Notes under the pieces: model-generated | Database searches by the model: none | Told to the model about the DNA's origin: nothing | Seen by the model: the letters and a program-made list of their open reading frames with translations, nothing else | Position numbers and translations under genes: made by a program | DNA from: Vagococcus fluvialis bH819 | GTDB lineage: Bacteria > Bacillota > Bacilli > Lactobacillales > Vagococcaceae | DNA: 64,000 bases | Assembly (NCBI RefSeq): GCF_900163795.1 | Contig: NZ_FWFD01000015.1 | Location: forward strand, 496,001-560,000 | Direction: 5' to 3' | Shown here: positions 17,590 through 27,301 of the stretch, one piece after another | Layout: the number at the start of each line of letters is the position of its first letter | How positions within the stretch are numbered: the stretch's first letter is position 1

Positions 17590-18891
17590 ATGGATACAAA
17601 TCAAAAAAAGAAAGACGTTAAAAAAGCAACGCTTCTTTCAATTATTCCAGGTTTAGGCCAAATTTATAATGAACAAAAGTTTAAAGGATTTATTTTCTTA
17701 GGCGTTTTTGCATTATTCATCGTAGAATTATTTACATTTGGTTTATCGGCATTTGAAGGCTTTATCACATTAGGAACAGTTCCAGTAGAAGATCATTCAT
17801 TATTTCTATTAATAGAAGGAACATTACAAATTATTATTACTGCAATTTTTTTGATTTTTTACGTGATTAATCTTCGTGATGCACGTGCTGTTGCAAAAAA
17901 ATGGAATAATGGCTTAAAAGTTAATACAACTGCAAAAGCAATTATGGAAAATGTTTTAGATGATGGTTTTCCTTATCTTTTAACATTACCGGCCTATCTA
18001 GTTATGACAGTTGCTATTATCTTCCCTGTTTTAGTAACATTATTTATGGCATTTACAAACTATGACTTCAAACACATTCCACCTGCAGGCTTAATTGACT
18101 GGGTAGGAATCAAGAACTTCTTTAGTATTTTCTTCTTAAGTTCATATCGTGCAACCTTTGGAGCCGTATTTAGTTGGACCGTTATCTGGACAGTTTGTGC
18201 ATCTACTCTACAAATTGTTTTAGGTGTTTTAACAGCGGTTATTGCGAATCAACAGTTTATTAAAGGTAAGAGACTTTTCGGAGTTATTTTCTTACTTCCT
18301 TGGGCTGTACCAGCATTTATTACAATCATGAGTTTCTCTAATATTTTCAATGATAGTATTGGAGCAATCAACACGCAAGTTATTCCGATGATTAATCACT
18401 TACCATTTGTAGATATCAGTGCCATTTCATGGAAAACTGACCCATTTTGGACAAAAGTTGCGATTATCATGATTCAAGGTTGGTTAGGTTTCCCTTATAT
18501 TTATGTTATGACAACAGGGATTTTACAATCAATTCCTGGTGAATTATATGAAGCAGCTAAAATCGATGGTGCTAATGCGATTCAACGTTTTAGAACAATC
18601 ACATTACCAATGATTCTATTTGTAGCAGCTCCAATTTTTGTCACTCAATATACAGGTAACTTTAACAACTTCTCAATGATTTACTTATTCAATAATGGTG
18701 GACCAGGTAGTGTCGGTGGTGGCGCTGGTTCAACAGATATCTTGATTTCTTGGATTTACAAATTAACAACAGGTAACGCTCCGCAATATTCTGTGGCAGC
18801 AGCTGTGACGTTAATTATTTCATTTATTGTAATTAGTATATCAATGATTGTCTTTAAGAAAACAAACGCTTTTGATATGGAGGGCAAATAA
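17590..18891 (+). CDS. malC: Maltodextrin ABC transporter permease, MalF type
   Basis: Membrane subunit of the maltodextrin importer, 433 residues. An N-terminal region (1-120) has extra membrane segments as in MalF/MdxF, starting with a helical segment [16 protein letters not shown]. The permease core runs from about 130 to 425 and holds the EAA loop that docks the ATPase ([16 protein letters not shown]). The ATG at 17590 follows AAGGAG. It is followed by malD one base after its stop. No malK-type ATPase gene is in this operon, so the ATPase must be supplied by a gene elsewhere. Confidence 0.94.
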   Translation: MDTNQKKKDVKKATLLSIIPGLGQIYNEQKFKGFIFLGVFALFIVELFTFGLSAFEGFITLGTVPVEDHSLFLLIEGTLQIIITAIFLIFYVINLRDARAVAKKWNNGLKVNTTAKAIMENVLDDGFPYLLTLPAYLVMTVAIIFPVLVTLFMAFTNYDFKHIPPAGLIDWVGIKNFFSIFFLSSYRATFGAVFSWTVIWTVCASTLQIVLGVLTAVIANQQFIKGKRLFGVIFLLPWAVPAFITIMSFSNIFNDSIGAINTQVIPMINHLPFVDISAISWKTDPFWTKVAIIMIQGWLGFPYIYVMTTGILQSIPGELYEAAKIDGANAIQRFRTITLPMILFVAAPIFVTQYTGNFNNFSMIYLFNNGGPGSVGGGAGSTDILISWIYKLTTGNAPQYSVAAAVTLIISFIVISISMIVFKKTNAFDMEGK

Positions 18892-18892
18892 A

Positions 18893-19741
18893 ATGAAGAA
18901 AACACACTCCGTAAAACGTACTAGATCTTTATCTCATTTCTTTACGTATTTATTCTTAATTGTCTTAGCAGTAATCGTAGTTTATCCAATTTTAATTACG
19001 GTCAGTACAGCGTTTAAAGCTGGAAATGTTAGTGCATTCAGTTTAGATTTTAACAGTGAATGGACACTTAATAACTTTAGTCGCTTACTGAATGAAACGC
19101 TTTATGGTAGCTGGTATATCAATACATTAATAATTGCTATCTTCACAATGGTGTGTCAGGTAACAATTATTACTCTAGCAGGTTACACTTACAGTCGTTA
19201 TCGTTTCGTTGGTCGTAACAGTAGTTTAAAACTTTTCTTAATCGTTCAAATGGTTCCAACAATGGCAGCTTTAACAGCCTTCTACGTTATGGCATTATTA
19301 CTTAACGCGCTTGACCAACCTTGGTTCTTAACCTTGATTTATATCGGTGGTGGGATTCCAATGAACACATGGTTAATGAAAGGTTACTTTGATACTGTGC
19401 CAATTGATTTAGATGAATCTGCTAAATTAGACGGTGCGGGACACTTTAGAATTTTTGCTCAAATTGTGTTACCATTAGTAAAACCTATGATTGCTGTTCA
19501 AGCGTTATGGGCATTCATGGGACCTTTCGGTGATTACATGTTAGCTAAATTCTTACTACGTTCACCAGAAAAAATTACGGTTGCCGTTGGACTTCAAACA
19601 TTCATCAGTAACTCTAAAGATCAACAAGTGGCCTTGTTTGCCGCAGGCGCAATTTTAATTGCTTTACCAATCACAGTGTTATTCTTCTTCTTGCAAAAAA
19701 ACTTTGTATCAGGTTTACTTGCTGGAGGAACAAAAGGATAG
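18893..19741 (+). CDS. malD: Maltodextrin ABC transporter permease, MalG type
   Basis: Second membrane subunit of the importer, 282 residues, with six predicted membrane segments. The ATPase-docking EAA loop reads [18 protein letters not shown] use ATG 18893, just after the malC stop and preceded by ATGGAGGG inside the end of malC; an upstream in-frame ATG at 18848 lies deep in malC without a ribosome site. The order malX-malC-malD-malA matches streptococcal and enterococcal maltodextrin loci. Together with MalC it forms the translocation pore. Confidence 0.94.
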   Translation: MKKTHSVKRTRSLSHFFTYLFLIVLAVIVVYPILITVSTAFKAGNVSAFSLDFNSEWTLNNFSRLLNETLYGSWYINTLIIAIFTMVCQVTIITLAGYTYSRYRFVGRNSSLKLFLIVQMVPTMAALTAFYVMALLLNALDQPWFLTLIYIGGGIPMNTWLMKGYFDTVPIDLDESAKLDGAGHFRIFAQIVLPLVKPMIAVQALWAFMGPFGDYMLAKFLLRSPEKITVAVGLQTFISNSKDQQVALFAAGAILIALPITVLFFFLQKNFVSGLLAGGTKG

Positions 19742-19753
19742 GAGTTTTTCAAA

Positions 19754-20572
19754 ATGAAGTCAAGTCAATTCCCAGTTACTTATTTTGCTAATTGTTTTTC
19801 AGCTAAAAAAATGTTTTTAAATCGTCGTGAGTTAAAAATATGGCAAATGCTGATTGTAATTATCTTTTTAATTTTTATGTTATTAAATCCGGTAGCGATT
19901 AATGCGAATAACTCTCCAGAATTCAAATTAGATAATATTATGCCAGATTTAACTAAACAAGTGTCTGAATCAAAATTCGAAGAGATTAAACAAATCACAT
20001 TTACAGACAATAAATTAACTGAACAAGAATCACAAAAACTAAGTAATGAGATTTACTTAAATACATCTAAAAAGGATTTTGAAAAAGTAAAGACAGGGCT
20101 TAATTTTGAAAACGACAAGTTGGTTATGAAAGATGAAAATGGCTTATCTTTTGAATTAAGATACACAGACGATTGGAATTTCGAAAGCTTTTCAAGTGTT
20201 AAAGATTTTGAAAATTGGTTAAACAAAGAATGGAATGCTCAAAATGCGCCTTATCGTATTTTAAGTATGACGATCTTAGTTGCTGTCCTTGTTTTAAGCA
20301 GTACCTTATTTTTAGTGTTCGGAACAGCCTTTTTCATATGGTTAACGAAAAGAAATCATATTTCATCGATCAAATCATATAAAGAATCCTTGAACGTAAC
20401 ACTTAACTCACTTTTCTTGAGTACACTTATAGCAACGATTATCGGCTTGATTCATTATGATATTACCTTAATGATGACGATACAAGCATTTGGTTTAGCG
20501 ATTCAAGTGTTAATAATTTTTGCTAAAACAAAATTCAATGATAACTTAGCAGAAGGTAAACCATTTAAATAA
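19754..20572 (+). CDS. malA: MalA-like DUF1189 membrane protein
   Basis: A 272-residue membrane protein of the DUF1189 family, annotated in streptococci as maltodextrin utilisation protein MalA. It has one membrane segment at about 30-50 (MLIVIIFLIFMLLNPVA), a long extracytoplasmic stretch (about 51-170) and three to four C-terminal helices (about 172-260). The biochemical role is unknown in the family. Its position 12 bases after malD and before the operon terminator supports a role with the transporter. It is not the alpha-amylase also called MalA in other organisms. Confidence 0.85.
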   Translation: MKSSQFPVTYFANCFSAKKMFLNRRELKIWQMLIVIIFLIFMLLNPVAINANNSPEFKLDNIMPDLTKQVSESKFEEIKQITFTDNKLTEQESQKLSNEIYLNTSKKDFEKVKTGLNFENDKLVMKDENGLSFELRYTDDWNFESFSSVKDFENWLNKEWNAQNAPYRILSMTILVAVLVLSSTLFLVFGTAFFIWLTKRNHISSIKSYKESLNVTLNSLFLSTLIATIIGLIHYDITLMMTIQAFGLAIQVLIIFAKTKFNDNLAEGKPFK

Positions 20573-20576
20573 AATA

Positions 20577-20620
20577 AAAAAGATTTAACAGTTAGGTCAT
20601 TAGCTGTTAAATCTTTTTTT
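20577..20620 (+). terminator. Terminator of the maltodextrin operon
   Basis: AAGATTTAACAG and CTGTTAAATCTT form a 12-bp stem, followed by seven T. Confidence 0.88.
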
Positions 20621-20675
20621 AGTGAATACCGTGTATAATAAAAATGTAAACCTTTTTTATTTAGGAGGAAAAACT

Positions 20676-21428
20676 ATGAAGAACAATGAGGACATTCTAC
20701 TAAAAGTAACCAAAATTGTTAAGTATCATAAGAGCGGACTCCTTGGAGGCGAGTTAATGCCAGAGGATGACAACCCTGGTTATAGCGTGAATAGTAAAGA
20801 AAACTACTTATATTTTACATTACCTATGGCGCTTAATTATCAAAGAAGTGCCTATGCTTTATGGAAAAGCGCTTATATAACGGCAATAGATAATGATACT
20901 TCAGATGTTTTTATGCCAGAGAAAGTTTTGTTGATGAGTGATTACGAACTTCAAGAAAAACTCGTAAAGCATAAAGTTGCTTTGCAAAAGAATAAACAGA
21001 CTTTAATTTGGCGGACGCTATGTGAAACGTTAGTTGAATTGTTTGACGGTGATGTGAAAGAACTTTTTAGAATAAATAACAATAGCATATTAGAAACAAA
21101 AAAATATATGCTCAGCAAAAAAAAGAAATTTCCATACCTATCAGGTAATAAAATAATGAATTATTGGTTATACATAATGACGTTGTATACAGATATAAAG
21201 TTTAGTGATAGAGAGAATATTACAGTTGCCCCAGATACAAATGTGATTCAAGCTAGCTTGAAATTAGGTGTTATTGATGAAGAGGAATATAAGAAGGCTA
21301 AAGTTCAACAGCTCGTAAGTGTGAGGTGGGAAGAAATACTTTTAGAAAGTTGTTATGATCCTATTGATATTCATACTCCTTTATGGCTTTGGAAGAGAAG
21401 TGGATTTAAATACTTTGATAAACTATAA
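20676..21428 (+). CDS. Unrecognised 250-residue cytoplasmic protein
   Basis: I do not recognise the family. The start is ATG 20676, eight bases after AGGAGG; a TATAAT at 20634-20639 may be its -10 box. The protein is soluble, mostly helical and basic, with motifs GLLGGELMPEDDNPG near the start, LPMALNYQRSAYALWKSA in the middle and HTPLWLWKRSGFKYF at the end. The aromatic-rich C-terminus and the segment around LNYQRSAYALW recall helix-hairpin-helix DNA glycosylase-like folds, but I see no certain HhH motif or catalytic Asp. It sits alone between two terminators, after the maltodextrin operon and convergent with rodA. Codon use is like the neighbours. Confidence 0.75.
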   Translation: MKNNEDILLKVTKIVKYHKSGLLGGELMPEDDNPGYSVNSKENYLYFTLPMALNYQRSAYALWKSAYITAIDNDTSDVFMPEKVLLMSDYELQEKLVKHKVALQKNKQTLIWRTLCETLVELFDGDVKELFRINNNSILETKKYMLSKKKKFPYLSGNKIMNYWLYIMTLYTDIKFSDRENITVAPDTNVIQASLKLGVIDEEEYKKAKVQQLVSVRWEEILLESCYDPIDIHTPLWLWKRSGFKYFDKL

Positions 21429-21434
21429 ATCGAT

Positions 21435-21475
21435 AAAAAAGATAATTCTGATTAGTTTTCAGAATTATCTTTTTT
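21435..21475. terminator. Bidirectional terminator between converging genes
   Basis: AAAAAAGATAATTCTGA pairs with TCAGAATTATCTTTTTT around a short loop. It serves the unknown gene (+) and, at some distance, rodA (-). Confidence 0.85.
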
Positions 21476-21563
21476 GAATAAATAGTAAGCAACTTCAAAA
21501 AGCGCAAATTATTTTTATTTTTTTCCAGTTGCTTGTAGTTAACTGCCTTTTTTATCACTCTTA

Positions 21564-22727
21564 TTATTCATAGACATCCATTTCAAATATCAATCCTAGT
21601 GCAATTAATATTGCGACAAGTGATGTCCCTCCCTGACTTAAAAAAGGAAGTGGAATACCAGTTAAAGGTAATAATCCGATGGAAGCGCCGATGTTTTCAA
21701 AAGTTTGGAAAACTAACATGAAAACAATACCGACACAAATATAAAGATTAAATTTAGAATTACTCTTTAATCCGGCGTAGAGAATCTGGAAAAACAAGTA
21801 GAAGTAAAGAATAATAACTAATGAAGCGCCAACGAAACCGTATGCTTCACCAACAAAGGTGAAAATCATATCTGATTCTCTAACAGGTACATAAACCTGA
21901 ACGCCACTGGCTCCTTTGCCAAATGTCCCACCAGAACCCATTGCAACCAGACCTTGAACTTGTTGATAAGCAATTCCGTCAGCATATTCAAAAGGATTGC
22001 GCCATGCTTTGACACGATTTAATTGGTACTGCTTAAAATGCAAGGAGGCTAAAACATCATTCCCAAACTCAGTAAAAACAAGGATAATCAAAATGGTTCC
22101 AAGAATGGCTAAAATAGAAGCTAATGTTGCGAGTATTTTCCAATCAATTCCCACAGCGATTAAAAGTGCTCCAAGAACGCAAACGAATACGAGAGAAGTC
22201 CCAAAATCTTTTTGCATAAACATCAGAGCGTATAAAGGTAAACTAAACAGAATTAATCTTTTGATGAGATGCAGATCAGTTTTAACTGTTTTTTCTTTGG
22301 TTCTCATATCGTACTTGATTAACTCTTTTGAGATAAATAAAATATACGAAATTTTAGCAAGCTCAGAAGGTTGAAACTTTATTCCAGCGATATCAATCCA
22401 ACGTTTAGTATTTGTTAAATTATACATGGTAGCATCATAGAAAAAATAAAGTGACAACATGAGAAGCAGAGAAAATAGGTATATCCAGGGAACTAATTTC
22501 CAAATAATCTTCTTATTGATAAACTTTAAAGCAAACATGCAAGCTAAGCCAATCAAGACAAAAGCCATTTGTTTAATGGCTTGATTGATGGCAGAGTAAT
22601 CTTCATAGGTTGCAACCCAATACTGTAGCCAAATACTTAGAAGTAGCATTAAAAAAATTGGTAAAAATAATCCATAATTAATTGATTGTTTTTGTATGTA
22701 CTTTGATCGTCTTTGTGACAATAACAT
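21564..22727 (-). CDS. rodA: SEDS-family peptidoglycan polymerase, RodA/FtsW type
   Basis: Membrane glycosyltransferase that polymerises lipid II together with a class B PBP during wall elongation. The 387-residue protein has about ten membrane helices and the SEDS motifs KRWIDIAGIKFQPSELAK, MQKDFGTSLV, QGLVAMGSGGTFGKG, VPVRESDMIFTFVGEAYG and ITGIPLPFLSQGGTS-like LTGIPLPFLSQGG. The conserved Asp of the large loop is present (ESDM). The start is uncertain: GTG 22730, ATG 22727 and TTG 22721 are in frame, and the ribosome-like AAAGGGTGAT is best spaced for TTG 22721. It is monocistronic. RodA is more likely than FtsW because there is no cell-division gene context. Confidence 0.88.
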   Translation of the reverse strand: MLLSQRRSKYIQKQSINYGLFLPIFLMLLLSIWLQYWVATYEDYSAINQAIKQMAFVLIGLACMFALKFINKKIIWKLVPWIYLFSLLLMLSLYFFYDATMYNLTNTKRWIDIAGIKFQPSELAKISYILFISKELIKYDMRTKEKTVKTDLHLIKRLILFSLPLYALMFMQKDFGTSLVFVCVLGALLIAVGIDWKILATLASILAILGTILIILVFTEFGNDVLASLHFKQYQLNRVKAWRNPFEYADGIAYQQVQGLVAMGSGGTFGKGASGVQVYVPVRESDMIFTFVGEAYGFVGASLVIILYFYLFFQILYAGLKSNSKFNLYICVGIVFMLVFQTFENIGASIGLLPLTGIPLPFLSQGGTSLVAILIALGLIFEMDVYE

Positions 22728-22892
22728 CACCCTTTAAAATAAATTTAAAATTCCGTTTATAAATCTACCATTATTTGAATGATAAAAGTAAATTTCAAAC
22801 TCATTTTAAATAAAATTTAATAAAATTTGTTTTTCTGACTCAAATAGAGGCCGATATCGTCCCAGTTTTAATTTAACAGGGTATTTACTCAA

Positions 22893-22938
22893 TAAAAATC
22901 CCCCCTAAAGTTAGATTTTTACGTCTAACTTTAGGGGG
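22893..22938 (-). terminator. Terminator of the MATE transporter gene
   Basis: CCCCCTAAAGTTAGA and TCTAACTTTAGGGGG form a perfect 15-bp stem with an 8-base loop. On the minus strand it is followed by ATTTTTATT. Confidence 0.9.
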
Positions 22939-22968
22939 CACTACATTTTTTAACCTCTTTTTATCTAA

Positions 22969-24333
22969 TTAGTGAATATGACTTTTACTACGCCATACAC
23001 CTGATTTCCATCGTTTAATCATTAATATGGAACGTAAACCTTCGTCAATAGTATAAGCTAACCAAACACCAACTAGACCTAGATTAAAAGTAATCGCCAT
23101 TACATAAGAAAAAGGTAAACTAATTACCCAAAGAACAATTAAACTACAAATTAACGGAAATTTAACATCTCCTGTTGCATTAAGGGAACCCACCATTGTC
23201 ATATTGATAGTTCTAAATGCTTCTAAAAAGATATCTACTAAAAAGACAATTTTTGCTATAGCAATGACTTCAGGATTATACGTAAAAACGTGCATAATCG
23301 GCTCGATAAAAAGCCATGTTAAGAGTGAAATAACACCGGTTGCCATCATACCAATTATAATAGTATTCTTGCCACGGTCATAAGCTCGTTCAAATTCTCT
23401 AGCACCAATATTACGACCAATCATAATTTGATTCCCTTGGCTTAGTGCTGCGGCAATTAAATAGATGAACTGAGTGATTGCTGTGACATATGATTTTGCA
23501 ATTAGCATATTTTCACCAAGTGATGCTACAATCATAGTCACAACCACTTGTGAGGCCATATAGGATAGGTTTTCACCAGAAGAAGGTAAGCCAAGAGTTA
23601 AAATCAGCTTAAGTTTCTCTGATGAGAAATCTTTGTGTGAAATTTTAAAAATGTTAAAATGTATTTCTTTGTTCAAGATAATAAAAGCAACAAATAGAGC
23701 AATCGTATTGCTGATTACAGCTGAAATACCAAGACCAGCAACGCCTAAATTTGGCAAGCCGAATGGACTATAAAGCGCTGCATAATTACCTATTAATGAG
23801 AAGAGTAAAGCAACCATTGGAATAAGAAGTGCTGATTTCGTTTTTCCGTGGCTTCTTAAAACAGCAACAATAATAGCGGAAATAGAAGTAACAAAAAGAC
23901 TAGCTCCAAATATTTGAGTGTACCTCACTCCAATAGCGACAATATTAGATGGCAAATTCATAAAAGATAATAATTGCTCAGGGAACAGAACAAATACCCC
24001 ACTAAGTAGTAAACCAATAATAAAAGCTCCAACAATACCTGTTGTAATAACCGATTTAATTTGTTCTTGTTTTTTTGCTCCAATTAACTGAGCAATAATA
24101 ATTTGAACACCTACTGTGATAAAACCATAAATAAAGACAGAGAGTGTTAATAACTGATTTGCTGCACCGACAGCAGCAACAGCTGATTCTGAATGTTGAG
24201 AAATCATCCAAACGTTGACATTACCGATAAATACACGTAGAAATAATTCAATAAAAATCGGCCAACTTAAGAAGAATAAATCCTTATTTGATACTTTGCT
24301 TTGACTAAAAAAAGTTTTGATTGAATAAAACAT
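22969..24333 (-). CDS. MATE-family efflux transporter
   Basis: Twelve-helix secondary transporter that exports cationic drugs or metabolites with Na+ or H+ antiport. The 454-residue protein has two MatE repeats: the first around LFFLSWPIFIELFLRVFIGNVNVWMI and VGVQIIIAQLIGAKK, the second around GLPSSGENLSYMASQVVVTMI and QGNQIMIGRNIGARE. The ATG at 24333 has an excellent site, AAAGGAGGAT. It is flanked by rodA (same strand, after the terminator) and divergent from trxB. Nothing in the context identifies a substrate; the NorM/DinF subgroup is not resolved. Confidence 0.92.
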   Translation of the reverse strand: MFYSIKTFFSQSKVSNKDLFFLSWPIFIELFLRVFIGNVNVWMISQHSESAVAAVGAANQLLTLSVFIYGFITVGVQIIIAQLIGAKKQEQIKSVITTGIVGAFIIGLLLSGVFVLFPEQLLSFMNLPSNIVAIGVRYTQIFGASLFVTSISAIIVAVLRSHGKTKSALLIPMVALLFSLIGNYAALYSPFGLPNLGVAGLGISAVISNTIALFVAFIILNKEIHFNIFKISHKDFSSEKLKLILTLGLPSSGENLSYMASQVVVTMIVASLGENMLIAKSYVTAITQFIYLIAAALSQGNQIMIGRNIGAREFERAYDRGKNTIIIGMMATGVISLLTWLFIEPIMHVFTYNPEVIAIAKIVFLVDIFLEAFRTINMTMVGSLNATGDVKFPLICSLIVLWVISLPFSYVMAITFNLGLVGVWLAYTIDEGLRSILMIKRWKSGVWRSKSHIH

Positions 24334-24495
24334 TAAAATATTATCCTCCTTTCTGATTTAATTTGCTATGATAGTATTTTAGCGATATTATCAGATATGT
24401 CAATTCTTTTGGTGTAAAAACCTAAGCAAATGAATAGACAAGTATCAGTTGAAGCGTTAAAGTAGTGATGAAATAAAACTTATGGGGGTATATTT

Positions 24496-25410
24496 ATGTA
24501 TGATGTAATAATAATTGGTGCAGGACCTGGTGGGATGACAGCCGCACTTTATGCATCTCGTTCAGATTTATCTGTACTTGTAATTGAAAGAGGAGCTCCT
24601 GGAGGTCAACTGATGAATACGTCAGATGTTGAAAATTATCCAGGATTTGATTCAATTACAGGGCCAGATTTGGCGGTTAAAATGTATGAAAATTCTTCTA
24701 ATTTTGGTGCAACTCATACTTATGGCAATGTAACTCGTCTTGAAAATGAAGGACTAGTAAAAAAAGTATACTGTGATGATGAAGTTTATGAAGCAAAAAC
24801 AGTTATTATTGCTTCAGGAAGTGAACACCGTAAAATTGGTATTCCTGGTGAAGAAAAATATGCTGGCCGTGGTGTTTCTTATTGTGCTGTTTGTGATGGC
24901 GCTTTCTTTAAAGATCGTCATTTGTATGTTATCGGCGGTGGTGATTCCGCAGTTGAGGAAGGGCTTTATTTGACTCAATTTGCAAGTAAAGTAACGATCG
25001 TTCATAGACGGGAAGAGTTACGTGCACAAAAAATATTACAAGATCGCGCCTTTAAAAATGAAAAAATAAACTTCATGTGGAATAAAGTGCCTGTAGAAAT
25101 AACAGGAGATGATAAAAAAATTACGAATTTAACTTTAAAAGATACTAAAACAGATGAGTTAACCACTGTTGATGCAGAAGGGATTTTCATCTATATTGGG
25201 TTAGATCCATTAACTGAACCGTTTAAAGAGTTAAATATCACTAACGAAGAAGGTTGGATTGAAACAAATAACCATATGGAAACATGTATCCCAGGCGTTT
25301 ATGCTATTGGGGACGTTCGTGACACGGTGTTGCGTCAAATTGCAACAGCTGTTGGAGACGGAAGTATTGCCGGTCAAGAAGTCTATAAATATATAACTAG
25401 TATAGATTAA
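24496..25410 (+). CDS. trxB: Thioredoxin reductase (NADPH)
   Basis: Flavoenzyme that reduces thioredoxin with NADPH in the cytoplasm. The 304-residue protein shows the FAD dinucleotide motif IIGAGPGGMTAALYASR at the N-terminus, the redox pair Cys130-Ala-Val-Cys133, the NADPH motif VIGGGDSAVEEGLYLT, HRREELRA for NADPH phosphate binding, and the C-terminal FAD motif YAIGDVRDTVLRQIATAVGDG. The ATG at 24496 follows GGGGG at a slightly long distance. It is transcribed alone, ending at the terminator at 25437. Confidence 0.97.
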   Translation: MYDVIIIGAGPGGMTAALYASRSDLSVLVIERGAPGGQLMNTSDVENYPGFDSITGPDLAVKMYENSSNFGATHTYGNVTRLENEGLVKKVYCDDEVYEAKTVIIASGSEHRKIGIPGEEKYAGRGVSYCAVCDGAFFKDRHLYVIGGGDSAVEEGLYLTQFASKVTIVHRREELRAQKILQDRAFKNEKINFMWNKVPVEITGDDKKITNLTLKDTKTDELTTVDAEGIFIYIGLDPLTEPFKELNITNEEGWIETNNHMETCIPGVYAIGDVRDTVLRQIATAVGDGSIAGQEVYKYITSID

Positions 25411-25436
25411 ATGCATTAATAAAACACAATAATAGA

Positions 25437-25490
25437 AGGAGGTTGTAAATAAAACAGATAACAGTTTTATTATAACCTCCTATTTTTTTT
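25437..25490 (+). terminator. Terminator after trxB
   Basis: AGGAGGTTGTAAATAAAAC pairs imperfectly with GTTTTATTATAACCTCCT, followed by eight T after TA. Confidence 0.82.
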
Positions 25491-25549
25491 ACTGCTAGAC
25501 TTCTTTAAGTGGTATAATGAAAGCGAATAAAAAACAGAGGTGAAGAAGA

Positions 25550-27268
25550 ATGGAATGGAAAAAAACATATCAACAATGGAATGATTTTAAAGATATAGAT
25601 GAATTAGTTAAAGAAAGCCTAGTAGAAATGACAAAAGATGAAACTAAGATGAAAGATGCGTTTTATGCGCCATTAGAATTTGGTACAGCGGGAATGCGAG
25701 GTATTATTGGTGCAGGAATTAATCGTATGAATGTTTATACTGTAAGACAAGCGACAGATGGGTTAGGTCAATTTATCGAAAGTTTAGGAGAATCTGAAAA
25801 AGAACGTGGCGTAGCGATTGCCTATGATTCAAGACACCAATCGCCTGAATTTGCGATGGCAGCAGCAGAAACTTTAGCTTCTCGTGGCATTGCTTCTTAT
25901 GTCTTTGAAAGTTTACGTCCAACACCTGAATTATCGTTTGCTGTAAGACATTTTAATTGTATTGCAGGAATTATGATAACAGCAAGTCATAACCCGGCAG
26001 CTTACAACGGTTTCAAAGTTTACGGGGAAGATGGCGGTCAAATGCCACCACATGATGCAGATGCTGTCACAGAATTTGTTCGTTCAATCAAAAACCCTTT
26101 AGAAATCGAATTTAAATTACAAGAAGAAGCAGGAGATTTGATTACCATTATTGGTGAAGAAGTTGACGCGGCTTATTTAGAAAATATTAAATCAGTGAGT
26201 GTTAATCATGAGTTGATTAAACGGACTGGAAAAGACTTAAAATTAATTTTTACACCACTTCACGGGACAGGTAAGATGTTGGGTGAGTGTGCATTAAAAC
26301 AAGCAGGTTTTGAAAGTTTCCAACTAGTGCCGGAACAAGCAATTGCCGACCCTGATTTTTCAACAGTTACGTCTCCAAATCCTGAAGAACATTCAGCATT
26401 TGAATATGCGATTAAGCTAGGTGAAAAGGAGAATGCAGAGCTCTTAGTGGCAACCGATCCTGACGCTGACCGTTTAGGAGCGGCTGTTAAAAAAGCTGAT
26501 GGTAGTTATGAAGTGTTAACAGGTAATCAACTAGGGAGTTTAATGGTTCATTACTTACTACAGGCACAAAAAGATCAAGGAACTTTATCAGAAAAAGCAG
26601 TTGTGTTAAAATCAATTGTATCAAGTGAATTATCAACAGCAATTTGTGAAAAATTTGATGTGAAAATGGTTAATGTCTTGACTGGTTTCAAGTTTATCGC
26701 TGAAAAAATTAAAGAATATGAAGAAGATAATTCCCAATCCTTTGTTTTTGGTTTCGAAGAAAGTTATGGTTATTTAGTTCAACCGTTTGTTAGGGATAAA
26801 GATGCCATCCAAGCATTATTACTACTTGCAGAAATTGCAGCTTTCTATAAAGAAAAAAATAAAACCTTAGCAGATGCAATGGAAGATATCTATCAGGAAT
26901 TTGGTTACTTTGAAGAAAAAACAATTTCGGTAACGATGAGTGGTATTGAAGGTGTTGAAAAAATTAAACAACTGATGAAAGACGTTCGTAGCAATATTCC
27001 AGTGGATTTTGCAGGCATTAAGGTAAATTATTACGAAGATTACCAATCTCAAGTTAGAATCTATGCCTCCAAAAAAGAAGAATCGATTGATTTGCCACCA
27101 GCGGATGTTTTAAAATTCTTTTTAAAAGATGGTAGTTGGATAGCAATTAGACCTTCAGGAACTGAACCTAAAATTAAATTCTATTTAGGTGTTAAAGGAG
27201 AAAATCAAACAGAGACGAATCAAAAAATAGTCGCATTCGAACAGGCTGTTAATCAATTTATTGATTGA
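25550..27268 (+). CDS. pgcA: Alpha-phosphoglucomutase / phosphomannomutase family
   Basis: Interconverts glucose-1-phosphate and glucose-6-phosphate, linking glycolysis to UDP-glucose, teichoic acid and glycolipid synthesis. The 572-residue protein matches the large Firmicute PgcA type. Motifs in order: GTAGMRG near the N-terminus, the active-site serine loop TASHNPAAYNGFKVYG, the metal loop DPDADRLG, the sugar loop FGFEESYGY and the phosphate-binding RPSGTEPKIKFY. It is followed 33 bases later by the arsR gene without a terminator, so the two may be co-transcribed. In a maltodextrin-using cell it could also channel glucose-1-phosphate made by a maltodextrin phosphorylase encoded elsewhere. 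Confidence 0.94.
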   Translation: MEWKKTYQQWNDFKDIDELVKESLVEMTKDETKMKDAFYAPLEFGTAGMRGIIGAGINRMNVYTVRQATDGLGQFIESLGESEKERGVAIAYDSRHQSPEFAMAAAETLASRGIASYVFESLRPTPELSFAVRHFNCIAGIMITASHNPAAYNGFKVYGEDGGQMPPHDADAVTEFVRSIKNPLEIEFKLQEEAGDLITIIGEEVDAAYLENIKSVSVNHELIKRTGKDLKLIFTPLHGTGKMLGECALKQAGFESFQLVPEQAIADPDFSTVTSPNPEEHSAFEYAIKLGEKENAELLVATDPDADRLGAAVKKADGSYEVLTGNQLGSLMVHYLLQAQKDQGTLSEKAVVLKSIVSSELSTAICEKFDVKMVNVLTGFKFIAEKIKEYEEDNSQSFVFGFEESYGYLVQPFVRDKDAIQALLLLAEIAAFYKEKNKTLADAMEDIYQEFGYFEEKTISVTMSGIEGVEKIKQLMKDVRSNIPVDFAGIKVNYYEDYQSQVRIYASKKEESIDLPPADVLKFFLKDGSWIAIRPSGTEPKIKFYLGVKGENQTETNQKIVAFEQAVNQFID

Positions 27269-27301
27269 TTATCGTAACTTTATGAAGGTGGAGATGGATT
27301 A

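Noticed and set aside
21997-22374. 125-residue open frame on the plus strand inside rodA
   Set aside because: It is antisense to intact, conserved RodA sequence, has no ribosome site, and has the Arg/Thr/Asn-rich composition of a shadow frame.
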